56,914 nt of DNA from NCBI RefSeq assembly GCF_964228735.1, contig NZ_CAXRBQ010000103.1:1-56914 (forward strand). The letters are read 5' to 3'. The stretch is from Pontibacterium sp964228735. Its GTDB lineage: Bacteria; Pseudomonadota; Gammaproteobacteria; Pseudomonadales; Balneatricaceae. Of the stretch, positions 1 through 7,881 are shown in pieces (position 1 is the stretch's first letter; each line of letters starts with the position of its first letter). Both the position numbers and the translations under genes were made by a program. The notes beneath the pieces were generated by a model that was not told the origin of the DNA, ran no database searches, and saw only the letters and a list, made by a program, of their open reading frames with translations.

Positions 1-100
1 AGGGGGTAGCCCTCAATCCCCTGTAAACAGGGCGCAAACGCCCATATTCCGGTGTTTTTCTAACACTAATACCCCGTGCAGTTACCACCTGTGAGGTATA

Positions 101-157
101 CAGGGCCTGGGGTGCCGTTGCGATAATCGATGGCAATTAGATTCCCGGGAGTTCGCC
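101..157 (+). promoter_or_regulatory. Structured moaA leader that can sequester the ribosome-binding site
   Basis: Seen: CCTGGG (106-111) can pair, with one G-U, with CCCGGG (144-149), and TGCC (113-116) with GGCA (132-135), giving a two-part stem. The right arm contains most of the moaA Shine-Dalgarno GGGAG (147-151), which lies six bases before the ATG at 158. Further small hairpins lie upstream (about 19-44 and 88-98). Known: moaA in enterobacteria is preceded by the Moco RNA motif and is also a CsrA target. Inference: this leader may control moaA translation. I cannot match it to the Moco consensus from memory. Confidence 0.45.
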
Positions 158-1159
158 ATGAACACATCTGAAACACAGTTGATTGACGGTTTTGGTCGCA
201 AGATCGATTACATCCGCTTGTCGGTGACTGACCGTTGTGATTTTCGCTGTGTTTACTGTATGGCGGAAGATATGGAGTTCCTGCCACGCGCCAAGGTGCT
301 GTCGCTGGAGGAGCTGGCCACTCTGGGTGAATCCTTTGTCAATTTGGGTATCAAGCGTATCCGTCTGACCGGCGGTGAGCCGCTGGTGCGTCGTGGTGTG
401 ATTGACCTGATCGCCAAGCTGTCGGCACTGCCTGGGTTGGATGAGGTCACACTCACCACCAACGGATCACAGCTGAGCAAGTTTGCCAAACCGCTGAAAG
501 AGGCGGGACTGAAGCGGATCAACATCAGCCTGGATAGCCTGAATCCGGAACGCTTCGCCCGTATGACTCGCCGCGACATGTTGCACCAGGTGTTGGCGGG
601 TGTGGATGCCGCCGTGGCGGATGGATTCGAGAAGATCAAACTCAACGCTGTGGTGATGAAGAACCACAACGACGATGAGATCCTGCCGCTGGTGGATTAT
701 GCCCAGCAGCGGGGTATCGATATCAGCTTTATCGAAGAGATGCCGCTGGGGCAGATTCAGCATCATGATCGCCAGCAGGCATATTGTTCCAGCGATGACG
801 TGCGTCAGGTAATTGAAAGCCGCTATGCGCTGTTGCCAAGTACAGATTCCACCGGTGGACCTTCCCGGTACTACCGTATTCCCGATGCAAAAGGACGGAT
901 CGGGTTTATCTCACCACACAGCCACAATTTCTGCTCCAGCTGCAACCGCCTGCGGGTGACGGCAGAGGGGCGTTTGTTGCTGTGTTTGGGACAGGAGAAT
1001 TCCGTAGATCTACGCGCGGTGCTGCGCCGTTACCCCGGCGAAGCGCACCGCATTGAATCACTTATTCGCGATGCGATCAGCCGCCGTCCGGAAGGTCATC
1101 AGTTTGCCGAGGATGACGCGCCTCAGGTGCTGCGGTTTATGAACATGACCGGAGGTTAA
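158..1159 (+). CDS. moaA: GTP 3',8-cyclase MoaA
   Basis: Radical SAM enzyme for the first step of molybdenum cofactor synthesis: with MoaC it turns GTP into cyclic pyranopterin monophosphate. The 333 residues match the family length. The radical SAM cluster cysteines are C27, C31 and C34 (CxxxCxxC), the GGEP-type SAM motif is TGGEP at 71-75, and the C-terminal second cluster is C259, C262 and C276. The chain ends in the double glycine typical of MoaA. The ATG is preceded by GGGAG at good spacing. It is the first gene of a molybdenum-cofactor operon; the regulator gene follows after 7 bases. The leader may fold over its ribosome-binding site. Confidence 0.97.
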   Translation: MNTSETQLIDGFGRKIDYIRLSVTDRCDFRCVYCMAEDMEFLPRAKVLSLEELATLGESFVNLGIKRIRLTGGEPLVRRGVIDLIAKLSALPGLDEVTLTTNGSQLSKFAKPLKEAGLKRINISLDSLNPERFARMTRRDMLHQVLAGVDAAVADGFEKIKLNAVVMKNHNDDEILPLVDYAQQRGIDISFIEEMPLGQIQHHDRQQAYCSSDDVRQVIESRYALLPSTDSTGGPSRYYRIPDAKGRIGFISPHSHNFCSSCNRLRVTAEGRLLLCLGQENSVDLRAVLRRYPGEAHRIESLIRDAISRRPEGHQFAEDDAPQVLRFMNMTGG

Positions 1160-1166
1160 GCGAGCA

Positions 1167-1871
1167 ATGAATAAGGTTTGTGACAAAGAGGCTCAGATGG
1201 CGGAAGCCCTGAGTCAGATCCGCAACCATACGTTGCTGTCCTCACTGAACGACGAACAGTTTCAAGCGCTGACCGCGCACTCCCGCCTGATTGATTTGAA
1301 ACCGGATCAGACCCTGTTCCTGCAGGACGATGAAGCAGAGCGTTTCTTTATCGTGATTCAGGGCAGCATCAAGATGTTCCGTCTCACCGCTGAGGGGCGT
1401 GAGATTGTGATGAATGTGCTGACCCGGGATCAGGCCGTGGGCGAAGCGGCGATGTTTATGGCCGAACACCACTATCCGGTGAACGCGAGCGCGATCGAGC
1501 GCAGCCAGGTGATCTCGCTGAGCAGCAACGTCTATCAGCGCCTGCTGCGCGAATCGACCGATAGCTGCTTTGGCGTGCTGGCCGCGATGGCCTGCCGTCT
1601 GCAGAACAGTATGGCGGAGATCGAAACGCTGACTTTGCAGAGTGCCTCTCACCGGGTGGTCCGCTTCCTGCTGGGACTGGTACCTGAAGGTGCAGAGCGC
1701 GCCGAGGTGAAGTTGCCGGTGGCGAAACAGCTGATCGCCGCACGTTTGGCGATGCAGCCGGAAACCTTTTCCCGCGTGATGCGTGATCTGAAAAGCCGTG
1801 GTTTATTGCTGGTGGATGGCTGTCATCTGACCATCCTCAGCGTGCAGGGCCTGAGGGGGATGATGGCATGA
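1167..1871 (+). CDS. Crp/Fnr family regulator, Dnr-like (denitrification type)
   Basis: Cytoplasmic transcription factor of the Crp/Fnr superfamily. Residues about 18-130 form the cyclic-nucleotide-binding-like sensor fold and about 155-225 the winged HTH. The stretch HRVVRFLLGL, then VAKQLIAARLAMQPETFSR, strongly resembles Pseudomonas Dnr, which binds heme, senses nitric oxide and activates denitrification genes. The N-terminal cysteine set of Fnr is absent (one cysteine near residue 5), so an oxygen-labile Fe-S cluster is unlikely. It lies in the moa operon and overlaps the next gene by ATGA (1868-1871), which suggests coupling of cofactor supply to respiratory nitrate/nitrite reduction. 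NO sensing is inferred from the family. Confidence 0.85.
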   Translation: MNKVCDKEAQMAEALSQIRNHTLLSSLNDEQFQALTAHSRLIDLKPDQTLFLQDDEAERFFIVIQGSIKMFRLTAEGREIVMNVLTRDQAVGEAAMFMAEHHYPVNASAIERSQVISLSSNVYQRLLRESTDSCFGVLAAMACRLQNSMAEIETLTLQSASHRVVRFLLGLVPEGAERAEVKLPVAKQLIAARLAMQPETFSRVMRDLKSRGLLLVDGCHLTILSVQGLRGMMA

Positions 1872-2365
1872 GCGAGCAGGGCAATGGGAAGAGGGTAAAG
1901 CGCAGAGAGCTGCCGCTGGTTTACGCCTGCTCCGGTTGCTCCAGCGTTGCTCAGCTCGCCAATGACGTGGCGGTGCACCTTGATCATCAATCCAAAGCGG
2001 AGATGTCCTGTATCTCCGGTGTGGGCGGCGGTGTAGAGGCCTTGGTGAAGGTCGCCCGTTCCGGGCGCGACATTATAGCCATCGACGGCTGTCAGCTACA
2101 TTGCACCGAAGCCTGCCTTGCCAAATGCGGCGTACAGCCCGCAGAACATGTGAAGTTATACGAGTATGGCCACAAAAAGCGCATAGGCGAAAAAGCGTCC
2201 GATGCGGATTTCGAAGCAGTGGTCGCTCATGTTGAACAATTGCTGACAGGGTTGACGGAAAAGCCAGATCAACCGGCCAGCGAACAGCTAGATTTTGATG
2301 GAGACTCCAGATGGGACACGCAAAAAAAGACGCGGTATTTCAGCCGCTCAACATTGCGGTATTAA
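1868..2365 (+). CDS. Putative zinc-binding DGC-domain protein
   Basis: A 165-residue cytoplasmic protein of the DGC family (putative zinc-binding), named after a conserved Asp-Gly-Cys. Seen: C21 and C24 in CSGCS, C48 in MSCISG, the DGC triplet at 73-75, then C79, C83 and C87, so about seven cysteines suited to metal or cluster binding. The C-terminal 40 residues are polar and probably disordered. Family function is not established. Members often sit near nitrate respiration or metal genes. Here the start overlaps the regulator stop (ATGA), and the 3' end overlaps moaB by 55 bases, so it is translated as part of the molybdenum-cofactor operon. Confidence 0.8.
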   Translation: MSEQGNGKRVKRRELPLVYACSGCSSVAQLANDVAVHLDHQSKAEMSCISGVGGGVEALVKVARSGRDIIAIDGCQLHCTEACLAKCGVQPAEHVKLYEYGHKKRIGEKASDADFEAVVAHVEQLLTGLTEKPDQPASEQLDFDGDSRWDTQKKTRYFSRSTLRY

Positions 2366-2859
2366 CCGTTTCAGATACCCGCACACTGGAGACCGATACC
2401 TCCGGCGATACCCTGCAGCAGTGTATTACCGATACCGGCCATGCCCTGTGGTGGCGTGACATCAAACCGGATTGCATCTATCAGTTGCGTTCCGTGGTAT
2501 CCCAGTGGATCGCCCATCCTGATGTACATGTGGTACTGGTGACCGGCGGAACCGGCTTTACCGCCCGCGACACCACCCCCGAAGCATTGACCCCGCTCTT
2601 TGATAAACAGATCGAAGGCTACGGCGAGTTGTTCAGGCAGGTCTCTTATGAGGAGATCGGCACGTCAACCGTCCAGTCCCGCGCCGTAGCTGGGGTCGCC
2701 AACCGTACGGTGATCTTCGCCATGCCGGGCTCGCCTAAAGCGTGTAAAACCGCCTGGGAGAAGGTGATCCGCGAGCAGCTGGATGCCCGCCACCGTCCGT
2801 GTAATTTTGTTGAGATGGTTATGCCGAACGTGGATACCGCCTGCGGCTCCCGTTCCTGA
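2311..2859 (+). CDS. moaB: Molybdenum cofactor biosynthesis protein B
   Basis: Cytoplasmic MoaB/MogA-fold protein, 182 residues. In enzymes of this fold the molybdopterin is adenylylated before molybdenum insertion by MoeA. Seen: the entry VLTVSDTRT near residue 18, the molybdopterin-binding motif VTGGTGFTARD around 75-85 followed by PEAL, and MPGSPKAC near 140. The ATG at 2311 overlaps the previous gene but has GGAG at seven bases, which supports this start. With no separate mogA in view, it could serve the MogA adenylyltransferase role; MoaB and MogA are hard to separate by eye. Confidence 0.9.
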   Translation: MGHAKKDAVFQPLNIAVLTVSDTRTLETDTSGDTLQQCITDTGHALWWRDIKPDCIYQLRSVVSQWIAHPDVHVVLVTGGTGFTARDTTPEALTPLFDKQIEGYGELFRQVSYEEIGTSTVQSRAVAGVANRTVIFAMPGSPKACKTAWEKVIREQLDARHRPCNFVEMVMPNVDTACGSRS

Positions 2860-2898
2860 TCTGCTATCCACAAGTTCGAGTTTGCCGAGAGATCTACT

Positions 2899-4128
2899 AT
2901 GACTGCGTGTAGCTGCGACTATGATCGCCTGATGTCTTTTGATGTGGGCCTGCAGCGCCTGCTGGATTCTGCAAAACCTGTAACTGAAACAGAAACTGTT
3001 TCGCTGGAGGACGCTGCGGGGCGTGTTTTGGCTGCGGATGTATTATCAACGATTGCAGTGCCACCGGCCGCCAACAGTGCGATGGATGGTTATGCGGTAA
3101 ATACCCGCTCATTGCCGGAAAGCTTGCTGGTTCCAATTAGCCAGCGTATTGCCGCCGGTCAGCAGGGTACACTTCTGGAACCAGGCACTGCTGCACGCAT
3201 CTTTACCGGCTCAGAGATCCCGCCGGGTGCTGATGCTGTGATCATGCAGGAACAAACCCGTCATGTGGGTGAAGATATCCAGCTACTGATCCACCCTAAG
3301 GCAGGAGACCATATCCGCCCGGCTGGACAGGATATTCAACCTGGTCGATGCGTTGTCGCGAAGGGCACGAAACTGGATGGCCGTCACCTGGGTGTTATTG
3401 CCTCCGTGGGTGTTGCTGAAGTCACTGTGTATCGACGCATCAAAGTGGCGATCCTGACCACCGGTGATGAACTGGTATTGCCGGGTGAAGAGGCAGGTCC
3501 AGGCAAGATCTACAACTCCAACTACTTCACCCTGAAAGGGTTGCTGGAGCGCATGGGGATTGAAGTGGTGTTCCCCGGTATTATCGAAGATGACCCACAG
3601 GTGACCCAGGATGCACTGGCTGCAGCGGCCGAAGATGCCGATCTGGTGATCAGCAGTGGTGGCGTATCCGTGGGTGAAGAGGATCACGTCAAAGCGGCTG
3701 TAGAGAGCCTGGGTGAACTGATGCTCTGGCGTCTGGCGATCAAGCCGGGTAAACCGCTGGCATACGGTCGTGTCGGTCAGACCCCGTTTATCGGCCTGCC
3801 GGGCAATCCTGCAGCAGTGCTGGTGACCTTCCTGATGCTGGCCAGCCCGTACATCAAAACCATGCAGGGCTGCAGCGACGTGCTGCCGAAGCGTTATACC
3901 GTGAAGAGCGGTTACGAGCGCACCAAAGTGGTAGCGCGCGAAGAGTTTCTGCGGGCTGCGCTCAGTGTACAGGATGGAGAGCTGGTCGCTGCACCTGCCC
4001 ATAGCCAGAGTTCAGGTGTACTGAGTTCATCGGTGATGTCCGATGGTCTTTTGGTGATTCCTGCCGAACAGGCTGTGGCGGTGGGTGATCCGCTTGAGTT
4101 TATTCCGTTCAACGGATTGCTGGGCTGA
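2899..4128 (+). CDS. moeA: Molybdopterin molybdenumtransferase MoeA
   Basis: Inserts molybdenum into adenylylated molybdopterin in the cytoplasm. 409 residues, normal for MoeA. Seen: the N-terminal signature PPAANSAMDGYAV at about 55-67, the middle MoCF-like domain with TTGDEL at about 190-195 and ISSGGVSVGEEDHV at about 251-264, KPGKPLAYG near 285, and the GLPGNPAAVL motif near 300. Start has GAGAG about eight bases upstream. It is the fifth gene of the operon; mobA follows after 12 bases. Confidence 0.96.
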   Translation: MTACSCDYDRLMSFDVGLQRLLDSAKPVTETETVSLEDAAGRVLAADVLSTIAVPPAANSAMDGYAVNTRSLPESLLVPISQRIAAGQQGTLLEPGTAARIFTGSEIPPGADAVIMQEQTRHVGEDIQLLIHPKAGDHIRPAGQDIQPGRCVVAKGTKLDGRHLGVIASVGVAEVTVYRRIKVAILTTGDELVLPGEEAGPGKIYNSNYFTLKGLLERMGIEVVFPGIIEDDPQVTQDALAAAAEDADLVISSGGVSVGEEDHVKAAVESLGELMLWRLAIKPGKPLAYGRVGQTPFIGLPGNPAAVLVTFLMLASPYIKTMQGCSDVLPKRYTVKSGYERTKVVAREEFLRAALSVQDGELVAAPAHSQSSGVLSSSVMSDGLLVIPAEQAVAVGDPLEFIPFNGLLG

Positions 4129-4140
4129 GGAGTTACGGCG

Positions 4141-4731
4141 ATGAGTGAACCCTTCAGCTCGATCGCAGCCGTTATCCTGGCCGGTGGTCAGGGCAGCCGT
4201 ATGGGCGGTGAGGACAAAGGCCTCGTACCGTTCCGACAGGGGCCCATGATTCGTTGGACCTTGGAGCGGGTGCAAGCGCAGGTGGATGAACTTGTGATCA
4301 GCTGCAACCGTAACCGCGAGACCTACGATCGCTTTGGTCTGGCAACGGTGACTGACGATACCCAAGGTTTTGTTGGCCCACTGGCCGGTGTACAGGCTGC
4401 GATGAATCACCTGGACGGGCGCCATTCCCATCTGTTGGTGTTGCCCTGTGATACACCGCTGATCAGCGAAGAGCTGATTGATCTGTTGATCAACAAGGCA
4501 AAGCAGCAGCCGGATGCGATTACATTGCTGCATGCCGATGGCCGTCCGCAGTTTTTGCACGCGGTAATCCCGGTGCAGTATCACGCCAATCTCAATACCA
4601 CGTTGGAAAGCGGTCAACGCGCAGTATTCAAGTGGTACAAACAGTTCCCGATCCAGACAGTGGAAGTGGAAAACCACGCCCAGTGTTTGGTAAACATGAA
4701 CACCTTTGAACACCTCTCTCTTTCTGCATGA
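4141..4731 (+). CDS. mobA: Molybdenum cofactor guanylyltransferase MobA
   Basis: Transfers GMP from GTP to the molybdenum cofactor to give the MGD form used by DMSO-reductase-family enzymes such as nitrate reductase. 196 residues. Seen: nucleotidyltransferase signature VILAGGQGSRMGGEDKGL at about 10-27 and PCDTPLI near 101-107 (metal-binding aspartate). GGAG precedes the ATG. Last gene of the moa operon; directly after its stop begins a palindromic repeat. Its presence argues that the host makes bis-MGD enzymes, consistent with the Dnr-like regulator upstream. Confidence 0.95.
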   Translation: MSEPFSSIAAVILAGGQGSRMGGEDKGLVPFRQGPMIRWTLERVQAQVDELVISCNRNRETYDRFGLATVTDDTQGFVGPLAGVQAAMNHLDGRHSHLLVLPCDTPLISEELIDLLINKAKQQPDAITLLHADGRPQFLHAVIPVQYHANLNTTLESGQRAVFKWYKQFPIQTVEVENHAQCLVNMNTFEHLSLSA

Positions 4732-4814
4732 TTTGTGTTGGGCATCACTGAGTGGTGGCCAACCTACATTTCACGCCATGCCCGTAGGTTGGCCATTGCG
4801 CAGCAATGCCCAAC
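4731..4814. repeat. Long palindromic repeat, copy 1
   Basis: 84-base element. The outer arms GTTGGGCAT and ATGCCCAAC and the inner arms GGCCAACCTAC and GTAGGTTGGCC are complementary, so the whole unit folds into one long interrupted hairpin. It lies right after mobA and could end its transcript. A second copy starts 128 bases further on. Looks like a REP/MITE-type element; no transposase is present. Confidence 0.85.
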
Positions 4815-4858
4815 GCACTCTAATAGTTTGCGGGGCCCCGGATTTCTTTATTTGTGTT

Positions 4859-4942
4859 ATTTGTGTTGGGCATCACTGCGTGGTGGCCAACCTACATTTC
4901 ACGTCATGCCCGTAGGTTGGCCATTGCGCAGCAATGACCAAC
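4859..4942. repeat. Long palindromic repeat, copy 2
   Basis: Second copy of the 84-base palindromic element in the same orientation, differing from copy 1 at only a few positions (for example ATGACCAAC in place of ATGCCCAAC at the right end). Even the ATTTGTGTTG flank is shared. The spacer between the copies (about 44 bases) is not part of the repeat. No gene is seen from here to the SYLF-domain gene at 5147. Confidence 0.85.
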
Positions 4943-5146
4943 AATCGTTTAAATTCCCTGCTTTTGCGAACTTTTCCCGACAGTTGCGCTCATATTGACG
5001 TGATCTTTTTGCCAGAACCCGGTTATCGCACTACGCTGAAGTTCAGGACACCCCAGATCGGAAACTGAACAGTCTTGCCGTTTTCGTTCTCGGGCCTTTA
5101 CAGGTAAGTAACACAGCAACAGTCCCAGTGACGGGGGAGATTGATG

Positions 5147-5692
5147 ATGTTACGGAAACTTCAATGTGCATTTCTGTTGATGATCAGCATGCTGCTGGTT
5201 GTACCACAGGTTCAGGCGGCTTCAAGGGCAGAGATCGACGCCAAGGTCCAGGAAGCGCTGAGCAGCCTCTATAAAACCTCTTCTTCCGCCAAACGCCTGT
5301 CCCAGAAAGCGGCGGGAGTATTGGTGTTCCCGGAAGTGATCAAAGCGGGCTTTGGTATCGGTGGTGAGTATGGCGAGGGGGCGCTGCTGCGTGGCGGTAA
5401 AACGAGTGGATACTACAACGTGGTGTCAGCTTCAGTCGGGCTGCAGTTTGGCGCACAGTTGAAGGCAGAGGTCATTCTATTCATGACCAAAGACGCGATG
5501 AATAAATTCCTCAACAGCGATGGTTGGGAAGCAGGTGTAGACGGCAGTGTGGCGGTTGCAACCCTGGGCGCAGGCGGGGAGATCGACAGCAATACTGCCC
5601 AGCAGCCAATCATCGGTTTTATCTTTTCCAACAAAGGGCTGATGTACAACCTTACGCTCGAAGGGGCCAAAATCAGCAAGATCGATAGGTAA
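5147..5692 (+). CDS. SYLF/YSC84-domain lipid-binding protein, exported
   Basis: About 181 residues with an N-terminal signal peptide (hydrophobic stretch, then probable cleavage after VQA) and a SYLF (Ysc84-like) domain over most of the mature chain. Seen: KAAGVLVFPEVIKAGFGIGG and GLQFGAQ, both typical of the family. In other bacteria and eukaryotes SYLF domains bind phospholipids; the bacterial role is unclear. TTG (5141), ATG (5144) and ATG (5147) are in frame; GGGGGAG at 5133-5139 gives best spacing to 5147. The CigR-like gene follows after 6 bases, so the two are likely cotranscribed. Confidence 0.85.
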   Translation: MLRKLQCAFLLMISMLLVVPQVQAASRAEIDAKVQEALSSLYKTSSSAKRLSQKAAGVLVFPEVIKAGFGIGGEYGEGALLRGGKTSGYYNVVSASVGLQFGAQLKAEVILFMTKDAMNKFLNSDGWEAGVDGSVAVATLGAGGEIDSNTAQQPIIGFIFSNKGLMYNLTLEGAKISKIDR

Positions 5693-5698
5693 GTTGCT

Positions 5699-6229
5699 AT
5701 GCGTATATTGATAGGATTGATTTGTCTGGCACTGGCCTCCAGTCCTGCACTGGCCGGTAAGCCCGAGTGGGCCGGTAATGACAAGAAGGCTGAGAAGCAT
5801 CAGCAGAAAGAGAGCAAAAAGGCCAAGGCTGAAAAAGCTAAAGATAAAGCCGAACACAAGCGCTACTTCTCAGCCCATGAACACGACGTTATCCGAGAGT
5901 ATTATGCCGATCACGGCGACAAGGGACATAAAGGCGGCAAGGTAAAAGACCTTCCACCCGGCCTGCAGAAAAAACTGGATCGTGGTGGCGATTTGCCCCC
6001 AGGTTGGCAGCGTAAACTGGAGCGGGGGGATGTGGTTGACCGCGAAGTGCGTGCAGCATCGCACCCAATACCGGAACAGTTAGCCGAACGGTTGCCTTAC
6101 GATGCCGCGACCGAAGAGATTATCCGTGTACAGGATAAAGTGATCCGGATGAGTAAAGGCGAAGGGACCATCATCGATGTCATCGACATTGCCGACGTAC
6201 TGGTGGGACGAGGGATTCGTAGCGAGTAG
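5699..6229 (+). CDS. CigR/RcnB-like periplasmic protein
   Basis: 176-residue exported protein: signal peptide at 1-19 (cleavage after ALA), then a highly charged Lys/Glu/Ala stretch at about 25-55, probably helical, followed by the conserved segment with IREYY and two LPPG repeats (LPPGLQKKLDRG, LPPGWQRKLERG) and a C-terminal domain. The LPPG repeats and overall layout match the RcnB/CigR family; CigR is a Salmonella inner-membrane anti-virulence regulator and RcnB a periplasmic nickel/cobalt homeostasis factor. No metal-efflux gene is nearby. Probably cotranscribed with the SYLF gene. Confidence 0.75.
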   Translation: MRILIGLICLALASSPALAGKPEWAGNDKKAEKHQQKESKKAKAEKAKDKAEHKRYFSAHEHDVIREYYADHGDKGHKGGKVKDLPPGLQKKLDRGGDLPPGWQRKLERGDVVDREVRAASHPIPEQLAERLPYDAATEEIIRVQDKVIRMSKGEGTIIDVIDIADVLVGRGIRSE

Positions 6230-6280
6230 GTGAAGCATAGGGTGTGGTAAGACCAGACACCGGTGATATTAGAGGATTAA

Positions 6281-6310
6281 AACAGAGCGGCCTATAATGG
6301 CCGCTCTGTT
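6281..6310. promoter_or_regulatory. Perfect 12-bp inverted repeat with TATAAT loop before ybaK
   Basis: AACAGAGCGGCC (6281-6292) and GGCCGCTCTGTT (6299-6310) are perfectly complementary around the six-base loop TATAAT. It lies 16 bases before the ybaK start and has no T-run, so it is not a clear terminator. The loop equals a consensus -10 box, but no good -35 lies 16-18 bases upstream. Could be an operator over the ybaK promoter or a leader hairpin. Confidence 0.5.
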
Positions 6311-6326
6311 GTTTAAGGAGCTGACG

Positions 6327-6800
6327 ATGACACCGGCAATTAACGCGGCCAAAAAGGGCAAAGTGAAATACGCAATCCATGAGTACAGCCACGATCCATC
6401 GGCGGCGTCTTATGGTGAGGAAGCTGCCGACGCGTTGGGTATGGAGTACGGCCGTGTATTCAAAACCCTGCTGGTGGAGATAAATGGCGACAATCGGAAG
6501 CTCGCTGTGGGTGTTGTGCCGGTCTCAGGCCAGTTGGACCTGAAAGCGATGGCATCCGCACTCAAAGCCAAGAAAGTCTCCATGGCCAATCCGGCTGATG
6601 CTGAGCGGGCCACCGGCTACGTGGTTGGTGGGATCAGTCCACTGGGTCAGAAGAAGCGCCTGCCGATGGTGATCGACAGCAGTGCTGAAAGCTACGACGC
6701 CATCTGCATGAGTGCGGGGCGCCGGGGCCTGGAGATTGAGATGTCTGCCGCTGATCTGATGAAGCTTACCGGGGCTATCTTGGCACCGATAGGGCGTTGA
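6327..6800 (+). CDS. ybaK: YbaK-type Cys-tRNA(Pro)/Cys-tRNA(Cys) deacylase
   Basis: Cytoplasmic editing enzyme that hydrolyses Cys-tRNA(Pro) mischarged by prolyl-tRNA synthetase. Start at ATG 6327 (MTPAINAAKK) because AAGGAG lies at ideal distance; this gives 157 residues, the family length. Seen: the YbaK fold with VFKTLLV near residue 45, the key lysine in ALKAKKVSMA near 80, and GYVVGGISPLGQKKRLP near 100, the GGxSP loop being typical of YbaK. Single gene with its own inverted repeat upstream. Confidence 0.93.
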   Translation: MTPAINAAKKGKVKYAIHEYSHDPSAASYGEEAADALGMEYGRVFKTLLVEINGDNRKLAVGVVPVSGQLDLKAMASALKAKKVSMANPADAERATGYVVGGISPLGQKKRLPMVIDSSAESYDAICMSAGRRGLEIEMSAADLMKLTGAILAPIGR

Positions 6801-6805
6801 AGCGT

Positions 6806-7270
6806 TTAATCCCCCAGGTTTTGTTTGAAGGCATCCAGTTTTTCTTTTAGTTCTTCACTGTCTTGTAAATGATTCAGTTTGGTTCTGTCGTGTTCGGTTA
6901 TATTTTGAACCTGAGCCAGTGCGTCCGATAGCTGGGAAACGGCGTTCATAAGGGCTTGATAGGTGTCTCTATCTAATTCTTTCAAGCTACCGAGTGAATC
7001 ACACGCTTGAGTGATCATCTGTGGTAACGCCTGTAGAGCGGCAATTTCGGTTGGTATTTCACTCAATTCGGCGTGAAGCTGTGCCCGATCTTCCAGCCAG
7101 AGTTCCAATTCTCGAATTTCTATCTCGCTGAGCTTGGCTGCTACGTGAGGGGCGATCGTTTCTACGGCTGCATCAAAAGTAGCGACAACCACACGGGTGT
7201 CTTGGCTGCCCTCATGGCCAGGAACGATTCGGATGCATTGAACGGTGGCATCATCTGTGACGAACTCCAT
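6806..7270 (-). CDS. Hypothetical protein, helical
   Basis: Unrecognised 154-residue acidic protein without signal peptide or membrane segment. The first 40 residues look beta-rich (VQCIRIVPG, TRVVVATF); the rest is strongly helical with many Glu, Leu and Gln and probably coiled coil. The ATG at 7270 was chosen because AGGAGG lies eight bases upstream; an in-frame ATG 36 bases earlier lacks such a site. It converges on ybaK with a gap of only 5 bases. No function can be assigned. Confidence 0.65.
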   Translation of the reverse strand: MEFVTDDATVQCIRIVPGHEGSQDTRVVVATFDAAVETIAPHVAAKLSEIEIRELELWLEDRAQLHAELSEIPTEIAALQALPQMITQACDSLGSLKELDRDTYQALMNAVSQLSDALAQVQNITEHDRTKLNHLQDSEELKEKLDAFKQNLGD

Positions 7271-7487
7271 AAACTCACCCTCCTGGTTTTCATAAACGGT
7301 TACCAAAAGAGATAAGTGTTCAGCCGTTTAGTTCAACTGGGTTGCTTTTTAGGGATGAACATTGTGCTGTATCGGCCACACAGTGATTGGGTGCGGAAAG
7401 CACTCTGATCTCAAACGAGTATAAAGGCATGGACCGTATTTAAATGTTCGCCGAAGATGTTTAGTCGAGGCAAAAGCTACTCGACGT

Positions 7488-7691
7488 TCAACGAATACGG
7501 TGTTTAGTGATTGGTATCACTTGGGGAGATAGAGCCCGTGCACCCTTAGGGCGAAAGATTCGCCTGCCAGACTTTCGAATGCCCTCTTCAGCGAGCATTT
7601 GTTCTATTTGGTCATCTGCACTTTTCGCGGACTTCATTACAGCGAGCAGTAAAAACATAAATACAGGTACAACGAGCAGAAAATAAATCAT
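7488..7691 (-). CDS. Small single-span membrane protein
   Basis: 67-residue protein starting MIYFLLVVPVF: one N-terminal membrane helix (about 2-22), then a basic cytoplasmic tail with several Arg and Lys. ATG 7691 has GAGGC upstream. Not recognised. It sits in a stretch of lower GC with other small orphan genes and 155-220 base gaps in which I see nothing else. Confidence 0.55.
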   Translation of the reverse strand: MIYFLLVVPVFMFLLLAVMKSAKSADDQIEQMLAEEGIRKSGRRIFRPKGARALSPQVIPITKHRIR

Positions 7692-7881
7692 CTTGTTGCC
7701 TCGCGTATACCCCTGAAGGCTCGGAAGCACTTCGACTGCTGGTTTTACGTTATTCTGTGAATTATCCCTCCGTGGAGAATGTCCAAATTTACAGTGTCCG
7801 AGTTTTAAGCGTAGTTGAGCGACTATCGATTACTACAGGAAATATTCTCACTTTGCCGGTTTGAAAAATGCGGCGTTGTGA

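Noticed and set aside
1979..1991. TTGATCATCAA resembling an Fnr/Dnr half-site pair
   Set aside because: Spacing is one base instead of four and it lies inside the DGC coding sequence.
4706..4998. Short plus-strand frames over the palindromic repeats
   Set aside because: They only translate the repeats and have no ribosome-binding site.
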